A stretch of DNA of 64,000 nt, from contig JAGCWW010000076.1 in the NCBI GenBank assembly GCA_017961685.1, positions 23,887 to 87,886 of the forward strand. The letters are read 5' to 3'. The notes under the pieces were generated by a model. The model ran no database searches. It was not told where the DNA came from and saw only the letters and a program-made list of their open reading frames with translations. The DNA is from Acholeplasmatales bacterium (GTDB taxonomy: Bacteria; Bacillota_I; Bacilli_A; Acholeplasmatales; JAEDCM01). Shown in pieces: positions 52,535 through 61,344 of the stretch (its first letter is position 1; every line of letters begins with the position of its first letter). A program made the position numbers and the translations under genes.

Positions 52535-52861
52535 TTACCATACCTTACATAATTGTAATATCCAACAAACTAATCCAAAAATAGCACCAGCGCCATAGAT
52601 TAGAGTTACAAATAATTCATGTTTTTTTCTAAGCTTTATATACTTAGCTAAGAATGCAGTAAACATCATTAATAAGCATGCGGCAATAGCGCCAAAATCA
52701 AACATATTTAAAACTAATCTATCAACTATAGTAACTATAAGTATTGATATCCCTAAAACAAAATAACCAATATAAGCACCACTCTTTTGAGCTTCTATAT
52801 CTGCGACATCTAAATTCTTATTATCTTTTTTTGCCATTTCTAATATTTCATTCTTTTCCAT
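52535..52861 (-). CDS. DUF6442-like small membrane protein
   Basis: 108 residues. Begins MEKNEILEMAKKDNKN-LDVADIEAQKSGAYIGYFV, then four hydrophobic segments (about 30-47, 52-68, 73-80 as a short break, 84-105). It resembles the DUF6442 family usually found directly in front of a small XRE regulator, as here. Function unknown; possibly a membrane partner of the regulator. RBS and start lie three bases after the flavodoxin stop. Confidence 0.65.
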   Translation of the reverse strand: MEKNEILEMAKKDNKNLDVADIEAQKSGAYIGYFVLGISILIVTIVDRLVLNMFDFGAIAACLLMMFTAFLAKYIKLRKKHELFVTLIYGAGAIFGLVCWILQLCKVW

Positions 52862-52864
52862 AAA

Positions 52865-53308
52865 TTACACCTTTATCTTTTCTAATTCTTCAACATATTT
52901 TTTAGGTTGCTTAATATTTATAATAGTAGCTTCTGGGTATTTCTTTGAAATCTTCTTTGTAGCTTTCTTACCCATACCTCCACCACTATATAAAATGAAT
53001 GTTATCTTTTTATTTGTTAGATCAGTATTTTTTAATACTGTATTAATTGGTGGAGTAAGCCTAGAATTCCAAATAGGTGAGCCAATAATAATTTCATCAT
53101 AATTAGATATATCATTATTATAGTTAATTAATTTAGCTTTCTTACCTATTAAAGCATGAAATCCACCCTTCATCATAGCAGGAAACATATGTTTGCTTAA
53201 TCTATATTTAGTTTCAATTTTACGCATGTCTACGCCTTTTTCACTTAAGTAGTTAGCAACTACTTCTCCATTACCGCTTAATGAATAATATATAAATAGT
53301 TTAGACAT
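52865..53308 (-). CDS. Flavodoxin-like protein
   Basis: 147 residues from ATG 53308, chosen because AAGGAG (53317-53322) has correct spacing. IYYSLSGNGEVVANYL corresponds to the FMN phosphate loop; DEIIIGSPIWNSRLTPPINT and FILYSGGGMGKKA are the second and third FMN-contact regions. A small electron carrier or quinone-related redox protein. First gene of a three-gene operon with an XRE regulator, suggesting control by redox or envelope state. Confidence 0.82.
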   Translation of the reverse strand: MSKLFIYYSLSGNGEVVANYLSEKGVDMRKIETKYRLSKHMFPAMMKGGFHALIGKKAKLINYNNDISNYDEIIIGSPIWNSRLTPPINTVLKNTDLTNKKITFILYSGGGMGKKATKKISKKYPEATIINIKQPKKYVEELEKIKV

Positions 53309-53332
53309 AGCATCAACTCCTTTGCCAAGTTC

Positions 53333-53376
53333 ACTTGTCAAGCATATTATATATTATGCAAAGTATACTTGTCAAT
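53333..53376 (-). promoter_or_regulatory. Promoter with two ACTTGTCAA repeats, flavodoxin operon
   Basis: On the minus strand TTGACA (53370-53375) and TATAAT (53346-53351) are 18 bases apart. ACTTGTCAA occurs at 53333-53341 and 53367-53375 as a direct repeat, each nearly self-complementary, one covering the -35 box and one downstream of the -10 box. These may be the operator of the small XRE protein. Confidence 0.6.
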
Positions 53377-53393
53377 AGTTTTTTTGAAAAAAA

Positions 53394-53420
53394 TAAAACA
53401 CACCATACAGGTGTGTCTTT
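53394..53420 (-). terminator. Terminator after the Fic gene
   Basis: ACACACC (53398-53404) and GGTGTGT (53410-53416) with an ATACA loop, followed on the minus strand by a T-rich run. Confidence 0.75.
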
Positions 53421-53421
53421 T

Positions 53422-53455
53422 ATCTTACTTAAATCTTGCTTAATATCTTACTTAA
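53422..53455. repeat. 34-bp direct repeat, downstream of Fic gene
   Basis: Composed of the units ATCTTACTTAA, ATCTTGCTTAAT and ATCTTACTTAA. It matches 54491-54524 at 33 of 34 positions in the same orientation. It overlaps the fic stop codon. Confidence 0.85.
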
Positions 53456-54428
53456 TGTATTTTTGATTCTTACTATTAGGCTTATTCCCTAAAGTCATTC
53501 TAACTAATCCGTTTTCTATTGCAGGATTTAAATAGCTTGCTCTTAAAGTCTCCTTAGATTTTATATTAAGTCTACTTAATAATTCATTAGCACTATATGG
53601 AATTCCATATTCCATAACTTCTAATAATTTATTAACTTGATCAGAAATATTACTTTCTTCTTTTTTAACATTATCTAATAACTCTGTTAGAGTTTCATCT
53701 ATTACATCTAGCATAAATTCAATAAATTGGTTCGAATTACCATTCTTATGGCAATTTGATATTACATCATAATAATTAGCTTGATATTTTTCAATAACTG
53801 ATTCGATTGGAACATATTTAAATAAATTATTCCACTTCATTAATATAACATTTTGCCATAGTCTAGCACATCTACCATTACCATCAGTGAAAGGATGGAT
53901 AAATACAAATTCATAATGGAATATACATGATTTAATTAATAATGGTGTTTCAGTATCATTTTTCAACCAATCAAATAGGTTATTCATTAATTCACTAACC
54001 ATATTAGCTGGTGGAGCAACAAAGATAACTTTTTCGCCATCAAAGACACCTTCAGCATGATTTCTATATTTACCATTATCATCAACAATTAGATTAGTTA
54101 ACATTTTATGAGCTAATAACAAATCATTTTCCTTAAAACAATCAAATGAATCAATTGCTTCATATGCAGCGTATGCATTTTTAACTTCTTGGATTTCTTT
54201 TTTATCACCTAATACTAACTTACCAGATATAGTATCTCTTACTTGATCAAGCGATAAAGAATTGTTCTCTATCGCAAGCGATGAATGAATTGATTTAATC
54301 ATATTGTTTTTTCTTAAAATAGGCATTCTTTTAAGATTTTGAAAGTTAGTTATTTTGCCTATCTTTTCTGTAATAGAAATGGCTTTATCAAGCATTTTAC
54401 TTGAAATTGTAAATGGTGGTTTATACAT
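53448..54428 (-). CDS. Fic-domain protein with N-terminal inhibitory motif and winged helix
   Basis: 326 residues. The catalytic loop HPFTDGNGRCARLW is intact (HPFxDGNGRxxR), so it should transfer AMP (or a similar group) from a nucleotide to a protein hydroxyl. An inhibitory helix motif SLAIENN (S/T-xxx-E-N, about residue 52) marks a class II Fic that blocks itself. The last ~70 residues (VNKLLEVMEYGIPYSANELLSRLNIKSKETLRASYLNPAIENGLV in blocks) form a winged helix that probably binds DNA. It lies alone between 34-bp direct repeats. The target protein is unknown. Confidence 0.9.
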   Translation of the reverse strand: MYKPPFTISSKMLDKAISITEKIGKITNFQNLKRMPILRKNNMIKSIHSSLAIENNSLSLDQVRDTISGKLVLGDKKEIQEVKNAYAAYEAIDSFDCFKENDLLLAHKMLTNLIVDDNGKYRNHAEGVFDGEKVIFVAPPANMVSELMNNLFDWLKNDTETPLLIKSCIFHYEFVFIHPFTDGNGRCARLWQNVILMKWNNLFKYVPIESVIEKYQANYYDVISNCHKNGNSNQFIEFMLDVIDETLTELLDNVKKEESNISDQVNKLLEVMEYGIPYSANELLSRLNIKSKETLRASYLNPAIENGLVRMTLGNKPNSKNQKYIK

Positions 54429-54459
54429 AAATAATCACCTATCTTTCTTCTATATTTCT

Positions 54460-54488
54460 ATTATATCATATTAATACGCAAAAAACAA
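54460..54488 (-). promoter_or_regulatory. Promoter of the Fic gene
   Basis: Minus-strand TTGTTT (54483-54488) and TATAAT (54460-54465) are 17 bases apart. The upstream copy of the 34-bp repeat ends 3 bases before the -35 box, a position suited to a regulator site. Confidence 0.6.
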
Positions 54489-54490
54489 TT

Positions 54491-54524
54491 ATCTTGCTTA
54501 AATCTTGCTTAATATCTTACTTAA
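54491..54524. repeat. 34-bp direct repeat, upstream of Fic gene
   Basis: Units ATCTTGCTTAA, ATCTTGCTTAAT and ATCTTACTTAA, one base different from the copy at 53422-53455. On the minus strand it reads as three AAG(T/C)AAGAT boxes immediately upstream of the Fic promoter. Confidence 0.85.
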
Positions 54525-54530
54525 GAAAAT

Positions 54531-54560
54531 AAAAAAGACTGAATAAATCAGTCTTATTTT
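54531..54560 (-). terminator. Terminator of the Na/Pi transporter gene
   Basis: AAGACTGA (54535-54542) and TCAGTCTT (54548-54555) with an ATAAA loop and a T-run on the minus strand. Confidence 0.8.
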
Positions 54561-56231
54561 TTAAGCTTCAGTTACAGCTACATTAGTCTTTTTAACTTCA
54601 TCGCCTGTAGGGTTAACGATTGAATAACCAATGTTTGTTAAGTGGTCCGCAACACGCTCAAGTCTTGTTAATAGATTTGAATGGAATGGTGATAATTCAT
54701 TATTACATTCATTCTTTCTAATTCTATTAAAGTGATTATTTCCTAATTCTTCTTTTAAGTTATCTGTTTGTTCTTCTAACTCATGAAGCTTATCTAAATC
54801 TTTCTTATTTTGATCTTTAAAGATGTTTCCAGCTATATCAAACATTTGTTCTAGAACTAGCTTAAAGCTTTCAAATTCTGATTTTGCGATATCTGAGAAG
54901 TGTAAGTCTTCTCTAGACATTGCTCTTGCTCCATTTAAGAAGTTATATGCATGGTCACCAATACGCTCGATGTCATTAATAACATGGTAGTAAGAACCAA
55001 TCTTCATTTCATCAGCTAAAGTTGCTTTTGCTGATAGTTTAATTAAGTAATCAGATATTGCTGTATTAATGTAGTCTATTTCTTCTTCTCTAGCTTCTAT
55101 ATCTTTAGAATTAGATAAATCAACATTAACAATTGCATCTAAACCTAAAAGCATATTAGTTTTAGCTAGATTAAACATATTTTCAATTTCTTTTCTTACT
55201 TGTACTACAGCAAGTGAAGGAGTATTTAATAAGTTATCATCAATATAATGTAATGATTGTTTTTTCTTGATTGATTCCTTATCTTTAAACATTCTATTAG
55301 CAATTCCTTCAATTGGTGTAATTAAAGGCATACAAATTAGAATAAAGATGACGTTATAAATAACTGTGAATAAGGCAAGTAACATACCAACATTAATTAC
55401 TTTATTCTCAACAATTTCTCCAATCCAATCAAATAATGGTCCTGAAATTGCCCAAACAATTAAAGTCATTACGAATGCTCCCAAAATTCTTACTAGAATC
55501 ATTGAGTAAGTTACACGCTTAGCAAGTATATTACTCTTTAGTGATGCTAGGAAGGCTGGCATCATCGCACCGATTGTTGCACCTAAAACTAAATAGAAAC
55601 CAGAATCGATTAATTTAGGGTTTTGTGCAACCATGACGATTACAATACCGTTTGTAGCACTACTTGATTGTGTTAAGCAAGTTAATAATGCTCCAAATAC
55701 CATTAATAATAATGGAAAATCAACAGTCTTTAAAAAACTAACAATGTTTTTACTAATTTCTTCATCTTGGAATGTAGCTTTCATAGCTTCTAGACCGAAG
55801 AATAAAATACCAAACCCAACTAGAATTTCACCAACACTTCTAACATTCTCACTCTTAAAAAATCCCAATATAAAGCCAATAAACGCTAATGACATTAAAT
55901 ATATAGAGAATGAGAAACCAGATAAGGAAACTAGAATACCTGTAATAGTTGTACCTAAGTGTGCACCAAGCATTACCGAGAAACCTTGAGTAAATGTGAA
56001 TGCTCCAGTTCCTAAGAAACCGACTACCATAACGGTTGTGGCACCACTGGATTGTACTATTGCTGTAGTTCCTGCACCGATTGAGGCTGACGCTATTCTA
56101 TTATCTTTAATTTTCTTAAATAATCTTCTAATAGATCCACCTGCACAGGCTTTAAGGCCTTTAGACATAAAATTCATACCCGTAACGAATACTACTAATC
56201 CTACTAGAAGTTTAACAATAAGATCAAACAT
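54561..56231 (-). CDS. Na+/phosphate cotransporter family protein with PhoU domain
   Basis: 556 residues. The first ~330 form two inverted repeats of membrane helices with the NptA signatures GAGTTAIVQSSGATTVMVVGF and GALLTCLTQSSSATNGIVIVM (QSSS motifs). The last ~220 residues are a PhoU-like helical domain (YYHVINDIERIGDHAYNF, LLTRLERVADHLTNIGYSI). Members of this YjbB/NptA family move phosphate with Na+, and the PhoU part probably regulates it. Start ATG 56231 with AAAGGAGG. Monocistronic. Confidence 0.93.
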   Translation of the reverse strand: MFDLIVKLLVGLVVFVTGMNFMSKGLKACAGGSIRRLFKKIKDNRIASASIGAGTTAIVQSSGATTVMVVGFLGTGAFTFTQGFSVMLGAHLGTTITGILVSLSGFSFSIYLMSLAFIGFILGFFKSENVRSVGEILVGFGILFFGLEAMKATFQDEEISKNIVSFLKTVDFPLLLMVFGALLTCLTQSSSATNGIVIVMVAQNPKLIDSGFYLVLGATIGAMMPAFLASLKSNILAKRVTYSMILVRILGAFVMTLIVWAISGPLFDWIGEIVENKVINVGMLLALFTVIYNVIFILICMPLITPIEGIANRMFKDKESIKKKQSLHYIDDNLLNTPSLAVVQVRKEIENMFNLAKTNMLLGLDAIVNVDLSNSKDIEAREEEIDYINTAISDYLIKLSAKATLADEMKIGSYYHVINDIERIGDHAYNFLNGARAMSREDLHFSDIAKSEFESFKLVLEQMFDIAGNIFKDQNKKDLDKLHELEEQTDNLKEELGNNHFNRIRKNECNNELSPFHSNLLTRLERVADHLTNIGYSIVNPTGDEVKKTNVAVTEA

Positions 56232-56332
56232 AAAGTACCTCCTTTAGGAAGGGATTTTATCTAACCCTAAATATTATAGCACATTATTCTAAAAATATTC
56301 ATATTTTTATTTATAATAACGTTTTTATAATT

Positions 56333-56370
56333 AAAAAAGTAGACAACAAATACATGATGTCTACTTAAAA
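56333..56370 (-). terminator. Terminator of the thioesterase/hypothetical gene pair
   Basis: AAGTAGACA (56337-56345) and TGTCTACTT (56358-56366) form a 9-base-pair stem, followed on the minus strand by a T-rich stretch. Confidence 0.7.
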
Positions 56371-56379
56371 TGTAAGAAA

Positions 56380-56778
56380 TTATGCAATTTTCTTTAAAAC
56401 TAACATTATCATAAATGATATAGTACCATCTTCAAGTACAGGCATTGGTGATTTGTTATCTGGATCAGATAATTCATAGAAATAATAAATACCATCTTCA
56501 ATTTCTGCACCTAATGTTTGTGTGATAACTGTATCATCATCAAGGAAAGTTAAGCCTTGCTTGATAGCATCTTCTCTCATCTTTTCATTTCTGATCTTAG
56601 TTATAATGTTAATACAATCTTCTTTTAATTCATAAATAGATGTGATGAATGTAATTGATTGTTCATCTTTAAATTCATCTGTTTGTAGAGCTTCTTCCTT
56701 TGATTGATAAATTGGTTTTAAGTTCTCATCAAAATTCTTTAAAACCTTTATTACTTCCCATTTTCCTAATAAATCCAT
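56380..56778 (-). CDS. Hypothetical small soluble protein (lipocalin-like pattern)
   Basis: 132 residues. Begins MDLLGKWEVIKVLKNF and ends with alternating strands (TISFMIMLVLKKIA), with FITSIYELKEDCIN, TVITQTLGAEI and YYFYELSDP between. The GKWEV start and strand-rich pattern recall small calycin/lipocalin-like proteins, but the family is not recognised with confidence. No signal peptide. It starts 8 bases after the thioesterase gene and probably shares its transcript. Confidence 0.65.
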   Translation of the reverse strand: MDLLGKWEVIKVLKNFDENLKPIYQSKEEALQTDEFKDEQSITFITSIYELKEDCINIITKIRNEKMREDAIKQGLTFLDDDTVITQTLGAEIEDGIYYFYELSDPDNKSPMPVLEDGTISFMIMLVLKKIA

Positions 56779-56785
56779 AACTTTC

Positions 56786-57202
56786 TTACCCCTTATTTTC
56801 TATTAATTTTCTCATTGCGATATCTGATTCTGGTAAGAACTTCTTTAAGGAAGTTGGTCTACCATTTTGGATAAAGCAATGCTTTGATGTTGCTTTAGCG
56901 CAAATTTCATCTTTCATTCTATTATAAAATTCATACTCAAATTCAATTACAGCACCACTATATTTAAATATATCTACTCTAATTTCTACGGCATCATCGA
57001 ATTCAACTGGTCTAACATATTTGATATTTATTTCGACTACTGGTGATGCGATTCCTTCTTTTTCAATAGCTTTATAATCAATACCATTACTCTTTAAGAA
57101 TTCTATTCTTGATTCTTCCATCCATTTTACATAATTAGAGTGATGAATAATTCCCATTTGGTCTGTTTCATGATATTGAGCCTTTCTTATATATGAAAAC
57201 AT
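56786..57202 (-). CDS. YbgC/FadM-type acyl-CoA thioesterase
   Basis: 138 residues from ATG 57202, with GGAGG upstream. The hot-dog fold signature is clear: YHETDQMGIIHHSNYVKWMEESRIEFL with the catalytic Asp and the HHxxY motif, then VEINIKYVRPVEFDD. Hydrolyses acyl- or hydroxybenzoyl-CoA type thioesters. Its relation to the following hypothetical gene is unknown. Confidence 0.9.
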   Translation of the reverse strand: MFSYIRKAQYHETDQMGIIHHSNYVKWMEESRIEFLKSNGIDYKAIEKEGIASPVVEINIKYVRPVEFDDAVEIRVDIFKYSGAVIEFEYEFYNRMKDEICAKATSKHCFIQNGRPTSLKKFLPESDIAMRKLIENKG

Positions 57203-57235
57203 ATATATCGCCTCCAAATTAAATTATATCACATA

Positions 57236-57769
57236 TTAAATGTTTTTACCCATTAAATATGCATCTTCTAACTTTTTATTATCAAGTATATCTTTTGGTT
57301 TTTCTACTCCACCTACAAAGACCATACCCTTTAGAGTAACACCTTCAAGACAATCAATCCAGCATTCTATTCCTTTTTTGATTCCATCAAAAGTGTAAGC
57401 TTCATCTTCTGTGGCTGTAGCTAGTAGATATACTTCTTTAAAGTTATATCCTCTAGAATAAAGTGGATTTGCTCTATCAATCATTGTTTTCATTACTCCA
57501 CTCATACCATAATAATACACTGGGCTAGCCCAAACAATGACATCAGCAGCTTCCATTTTATCAACTATTTCATTTGTGTCATCTTTAATCACACAAGTAT
57601 GTGTATTTGAACAAGATAAACATCCTATACAGAAATTAATCTTTTTTTGTTTTAAAGAAATTAATTCTACTTCATTATTAATAGTAGCCCCGTCCATAAA
57701 ACGTTTAGCTAGAATTTCTGAATTACTATTATTTCTTAAGCTTGTTGATATAATTAATACTTTCTTCAT
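57236..57769 (-). CDS. NADPH-dependent FMN reductase / flavodoxin-fold oxidoreductase
   Basis: 177 residues. ISTSLRNNSNSEILAKRF is the FMN-binding loop of this family; CIGCLSCSNTHTCVIKDD is a Cys-rich segment typical of the iron-sulfur flavoprotein/MdaB-like group; ADVIVWASPVYYYGMSGVMKTMIDR completes the fold. Reduces quinones, nitro or azo compounds in relatives. Its start overlaps the stop of the zinc-ribbon repeat gene (TAATG), suggesting co-expression. Confidence 0.88.
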   Translation of the reverse strand: MKKVLIISTSLRNNSNSEILAKRFMDGATINNEVELISLKQKKINFCIGCLSCSNTHTCVIKDDTNEIVDKMEAADVIVWASPVYYYGMSGVMKTMIDRANPLYSRGYNFKEVYLLATATEDEAYTFDGIKKGIECWIDCLEGVTLKGMVFVGGVEKPKDILDNKKLEDAYLMGKNI

Positions 57770-58683
57770 TATTTATCTCCTTTATTTTTACAAATAGGAC
57801 ATTTCTTTCCTTTAACTTTAGCACTAACACTCATCTTATAGATTTCTCCACAGTCCTTACAAACCCAAGAAACTCTTTTTGTTGAATTAACTGTTAAATC
57901 AGTTATAGGTGTTCTATTAGTTTTAGAATATTCTTTAACTAATTCAGGTTTTAATGTTTTTAAATCATTTTTACCTGGTATAGCTTTTTGATTTAAACAA
58001 TAAGGACATATTTTACTATTATTTATTCTTGATGATAAGCTTATTTGATAACTATGTCCATTAGGACAAATCAAATAAACTCTTTTTCTTGATTTTGGTC
58101 TAAGTGTATATGGGTCAATAGTATTTTTTTCATTATCCCATTCTTTTTTAAGTTTTGGGTATAATGTAAAAATATCATTATATCCTTTAAAGATTTTACG
58201 TTTTGCGCATATTGGACAAAACGCTTTTTTCTTAACTAATTTATTAATACTTGCTTCATATGAGTGTCCCTTAGGGCATATGAAACAGAACTTTTCTTCT
58301 GATTTAGGAGAATACATATATGGCTTTTTATCGCCATTTTTTACATTATCCCAAGTTGAAGCAACTTCAGGATATAATGTTTCTAAATCATTAACTCCTT
58401 TTAATACTACTTTATTAGCACATAAAGGACAACCACTATTATAATAATTAGTTCTAGCATTAATGCTTGAAGAAAATATATAACCATCTTTTTTACATTT
58501 CCAATAGAACTTTTTAGTTGAATCAAATGATACTTCTTTTGGAGATATTTTATTTTCTTCTATTAACCATTCATCTAATAAGTCTTGCCTATTATGAGTT
58601 ATGCAATAATTATATAAACTATTTTCTTTTTCAGCTTCTACTATTTCATTACTATCAAAAGAAAATTCTAATTGTTTATCCAT
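57769..58683 (-). CDS. Protein with four treble-clef zinc-ribbon repeats (DUF4379-like)
   Basis: 304 residues from ATG 58683, which has GGAGGTG upstream; the longer version is hydrophobic noise. Four repeats of 60-70 residues follow: each has W-x-x-x-N/K...P-x-x...S-x-x...W/F-C-x-x-G...C-P-x-C, for example CKKDGYIFSSSINARTNYY-GCPLC, CPKGHSYEASIN-CPIC, CPNGHSYQISLS-CPYC and CKDCGEIYKMSVS-CPIC. Such repeats are often attached to nucleases of restriction type; here no nuclease domain is present. It probably binds nucleic acid. Cotranscribed with the FMN reductase. Confidence 0.8.
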   Translation of the reverse strand: MDKQLEFSFDSNEIVEAEKENSLYNYCITHNRQDLLDEWLIEENKISPKEVSFDSTKKFYWKCKKDGYIFSSSINARTNYYNSGCPLCANKVVLKGVNDLETLYPEVASTWDNVKNGDKKPYMYSPKSEEKFCFICPKGHSYEASINKLVKKKAFCPICAKRKIFKGYNDIFTLYPKLKKEWDNEKNTIDPYTLRPKSRKRVYLICPNGHSYQISLSSRINNSKICPYCLNQKAIPGKNDLKTLKPELVKEYSKTNRTPITDLTVNSTKRVSWVCKDCGEIYKMSVSAKVKGKKCPICKNKGDK

Positions 58684-58727
58684 AAAAAACACCTCCAAAT
58701 ATATTATATCATTTTTTATTAAATAAA

Positions 58728-58755
58728 AAAAACTATGAAAATTCATAGTTTCTTT
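58728..58755 (-). terminator. Terminator after the first DUF6273-type lipoprotein gene
   Basis: AAACTATGAA (58730-58739) and TTCATAGTTT (58742-58751) form a tight stem. An almost identical terminator follows the paralogue at 61313-61335. Confidence 0.75.
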
Positions 58756-58762
58756 TCATAAA

Positions 58763-61240
58763 TTATAATTCAATCCAAAGTGCTGGACGTATACCACAAC
58801 ATGTCCAATAAGTAGGGTCACCTGATGGCGCATTTTCTCCGTAGCAAGATGAAATTAATTCTGCGCTACTAACTTCAGGTGAGCGAGAAATCCAGTATGT
58901 GAACTTAACTGTATCAGAATTAGGCTTATATAATCCTTGAGCTTTTGCATAATCTGTTCCATAAGCTTTTCTTGAACTATTCTTTTTATAATAATTCATT
59001 ATTTCTTCGTAAGATAATAAGAATACATAATCATCTGTGTCTTCACAAACATATTGGTTTTCAGTGTATTTTCCATTATAGTTATTTGTTGTTTCAAAAC
59101 TATTATCAACATGAGTAAGTTGTATAATTTCTTTTTCTAATTCGTTAAATGTAGTGTTATAGAAATCATTAATTAACCACTTTCTTATATTAGATAAAGC
59201 ATAATTGTTTGCATATCCTGTACCACCATTATGAGCACCATATCCTGAACTTGTCTCAAATTCTCTAGAATCAAGTAATAAATTAGATGCTAACATTGCT
59301 TTACCATTTTCCATTTCTAAAATATCCCATTCAATCATTTCATATTTAAACCAATGAATAGTCTTACTAGAATAGCCCCAATAGTACTGGTTAGTTTTTA
59401 CTGATGCTGCTGATTGGACTGTTGGATCTGATTGAGCATCCGCATTTACAAGTTGTGGTCTATAAAGAGAAAAATAAACTCCTCTATAATCATATCTACC
59501 ATCATTATCTAAATCTATATCTATATACCACGTGTAATTACTTACTGTATTAGCAGAATAATAACTATAAGATGTCCAACTATAGCTATTAAGATTTGTT
59601 GGACGAGGACTTACTCCATTAGCTGAATTCAACTCTGAAAGTGTTTTTGAGTCAGTCACTTTAGTTTGTGGATAATAACCAAAATATATTTTATTATTAG
59701 CTAAATCTAATTTATAAGGTCTTAAAATAACTGTTATAGTTAAATCATTTACTGGTACATTAAATGTACAACTACTTCCTAAATAAGTAGCAACTCCATC
59801 ACTTCTAGTCCATGAAAGAGTGTAGTCTTTGTTATAGCCTGTAGCTTCTAATGTAATTTCTGTATTATATTGATATGTTGATCCACTAGTAACTCCAGTT
59901 ACTGTAGTACCACTTGCTTGATTATCAAGAGTTATTTTGAAAGATAAAATATTAAAGGTAACAGTATAATTTATAGGATCAACTCCAATATTAACATTAC
60001 ATGAATAAGCTGTTGTAACTAAATAATTACCATTAGAGATATTCTTAAATTTATAACCAGAATTTTCAAAAACTTGTATTTTTACAGTTTGTCCATATAA
60101 ATATGTACCTTCACCAGTAACAGTTCCTGCTTCTTTAATATTCTTTGTTAAAGTTAATGTTGTTCTAACTCTATCATAGTAAATAGATACTACACTTGAA
60201 CCGTCTCCCTTAATAATTACTTGATTATAATCTAATGATTCAAAGCCTGTATAAGTTTTAGCTATAGCACTAGTATAAGTATCAGTAGTGCCATATAATG
60301 TTTCTGTTGCGCTATTATCTATTTCATAAGTTCCTCCATCTAATGTTTCTAAATAATGCTTTACAGTATATTTTGTGTTAGTATTTGCACTAAAATTAAC
60401 TGTTAAATTAATTACGCTATCTTCCATATTAAAATTATATGGAACTTCTGTTGCAACTACTTCACCACCAGAAGTAATATTACTAAATGAATATCCAGCG
60501 CTAGCAGTAGCATCAATAGTTACTTCGTCGCCATAATAATATGTTCCACCACCTGTAATGCTACCTGCTTTATTGTTATTACATCCTAAAACTACTTGAT
60601 AAGTATTTTTAGTATATGTAGCAATAAAAGTCATTTCACTATCCATTTCAGGAGTATTAATTAATTCTCCTTCATTGTTAAAAATTATTTCTCCTTTATA
60701 ACTCCATCCAATGAAAGTATGACCTTTTTTAGTTATATTAAAATTGAATAAATCACTACTAAATTCATCAGTTTTAATTGTTGTAATTTCATCTTCTGAT
60801 GATCCACCATCTAAATTAAAACTAATTGTGTAAGGTAGGTCAAATGCATTATATTGAGCAATATATGTTGTATTACTAGTAACTGCGCTTAATTCAGGAC
60901 TCCATCCACTAAATTCATAATAATAATCACTATCTTTACTCCTTGTAGGATTAGTTAAAGTGAATGTAGGAACTTCTCCTTCTTTAACTTTAGTCTCTAG
61001 TAATACAGTTTCATCATAATCAACAAACGTTACATCATAATAAACTGCTTGTTTTGTTGTAACTTTCTTTGTTGTTGTTCTATTTGTTGTCTTTTGATTT
61101 GTTGTTACAACACTATTTGTTGTTGTCTGATTTATTGTAGTGCTATTCTTTGTTGTTTTATCTTTTTGATTCTTCTTTGAACAACCAAAAAGTAAAAGTA
61201 AGCAAGATGCAACTACTATCCCTTTTTTTAGTCTCTTCAT
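58763..61240 (-). CDS. Large surface lipoprotein: Thr spacer, InlB-type repeats, DUF6273-like C-terminus
   Basis: 825 residues from ATG 61240 (ATAGGAGGG upstream). Lipobox LLLLFGCS, KK, then a Thr/Asn/Lys spacer of ~45 residues (TTNSVVTTNQKTTNRTTTKK). Next are InlB/Listeria-Bacteroides-type beta-grasp repeats (YDVTFVDYDETVLLETKVKEGEVP, ISFNLDGGSSE, HTFIGWSYKGE) and GxxTGxGTYxYGDEVTI repeats. The last ~270 residues (IYFGYYPQTKV, WYIDIDLDNDGRYDYRGVY, WFKYEMIEWDILE, RKWLINDFYNTTFNELEKEIIQLTHVDN, GIRPALWIEL in blocks) match the DUF6273-type domain. Paralogue of the next gene. Confidence 0.85.
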   Translation of the reverse strand: MKRLKKGIVVASCLLLLFGCSKKNQKDKTTKNSTTINQTTTNSVVTTNQKTTNRTTTKKVTTKQAVYYDVTFVDYDETVLLETKVKEGEVPTFTLTNPTRSKDSDYYYEFSGWSPELSAVTSNTTYIAQYNAFDLPYTISFNLDGGSSEDEITTIKTDEFSSDLFNFNITKKGHTFIGWSYKGEIIFNNEGELINTPEMDSEMTFIATYTKNTYQVVLGCNNNKAGSITGGGTYYYGDEVTIDATASAGYSFSNITSGGEVVATEVPYNFNMEDSVINLTVNFSANTNTKYTVKHYLETLDGGTYEIDNSATETLYGTTDTYTSAIAKTYTGFESLDYNQVIIKGDGSSVVSIYYDRVRTTLTLTKNIKEAGTVTGEGTYLYGQTVKIQVFENSGYKFKNISNGNYLVTTAYSCNVNIGVDPINYTVTFNILSFKITLDNQASGTTVTGVTSGSTYQYNTEITLEATGYNKDYTLSWTRSDGVATYLGSSCTFNVPVNDLTITVILRPYKLDLANNKIYFGYYPQTKVTDSKTLSELNSANGVSPRPTNLNSYSWTSYSYYSANTVSNYTWYIDIDLDNDGRYDYRGVYFSLYRPQLVNADAQSDPTVQSAASVKTNQYYWGYSSKTIHWFKYEMIEWDILEMENGKAMLASNLLLDSREFETSSGYGAHNGGTGYANNYALSNIRKWLINDFYNTTFNELEKEIIQLTHVDNSFETTNNYNGKYTENQYVCEDTDDYVFLLSYEEIMNYYKKNSSRKAYGTDYAKAQGLYKPNSDTVKFTYWISRSPEVSSAELISSCYGENAPSGDPTYWTCCGIRPALWIEL

Positions 61241-61310
61241 CAATATCCCTCCTATAAATATGTTTATATACACAATTATTATATAAATTGTTTATTTATT
61301 TTTCAATAAA

Positions 61311-61337
61311 AAAAACTATGAAAAAATCATAGTTTCT
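61311..61337 (-). terminator. Terminator after the second DUF6273-type lipoprotein gene
   Basis: AAACTATGA (61313-61321) and TCATAGTTT (61327-61335); nearly the same sequence as the terminator at 58730-58751. Confidence 0.75.
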
Positions 61338-61344
61338 TTTTTAA

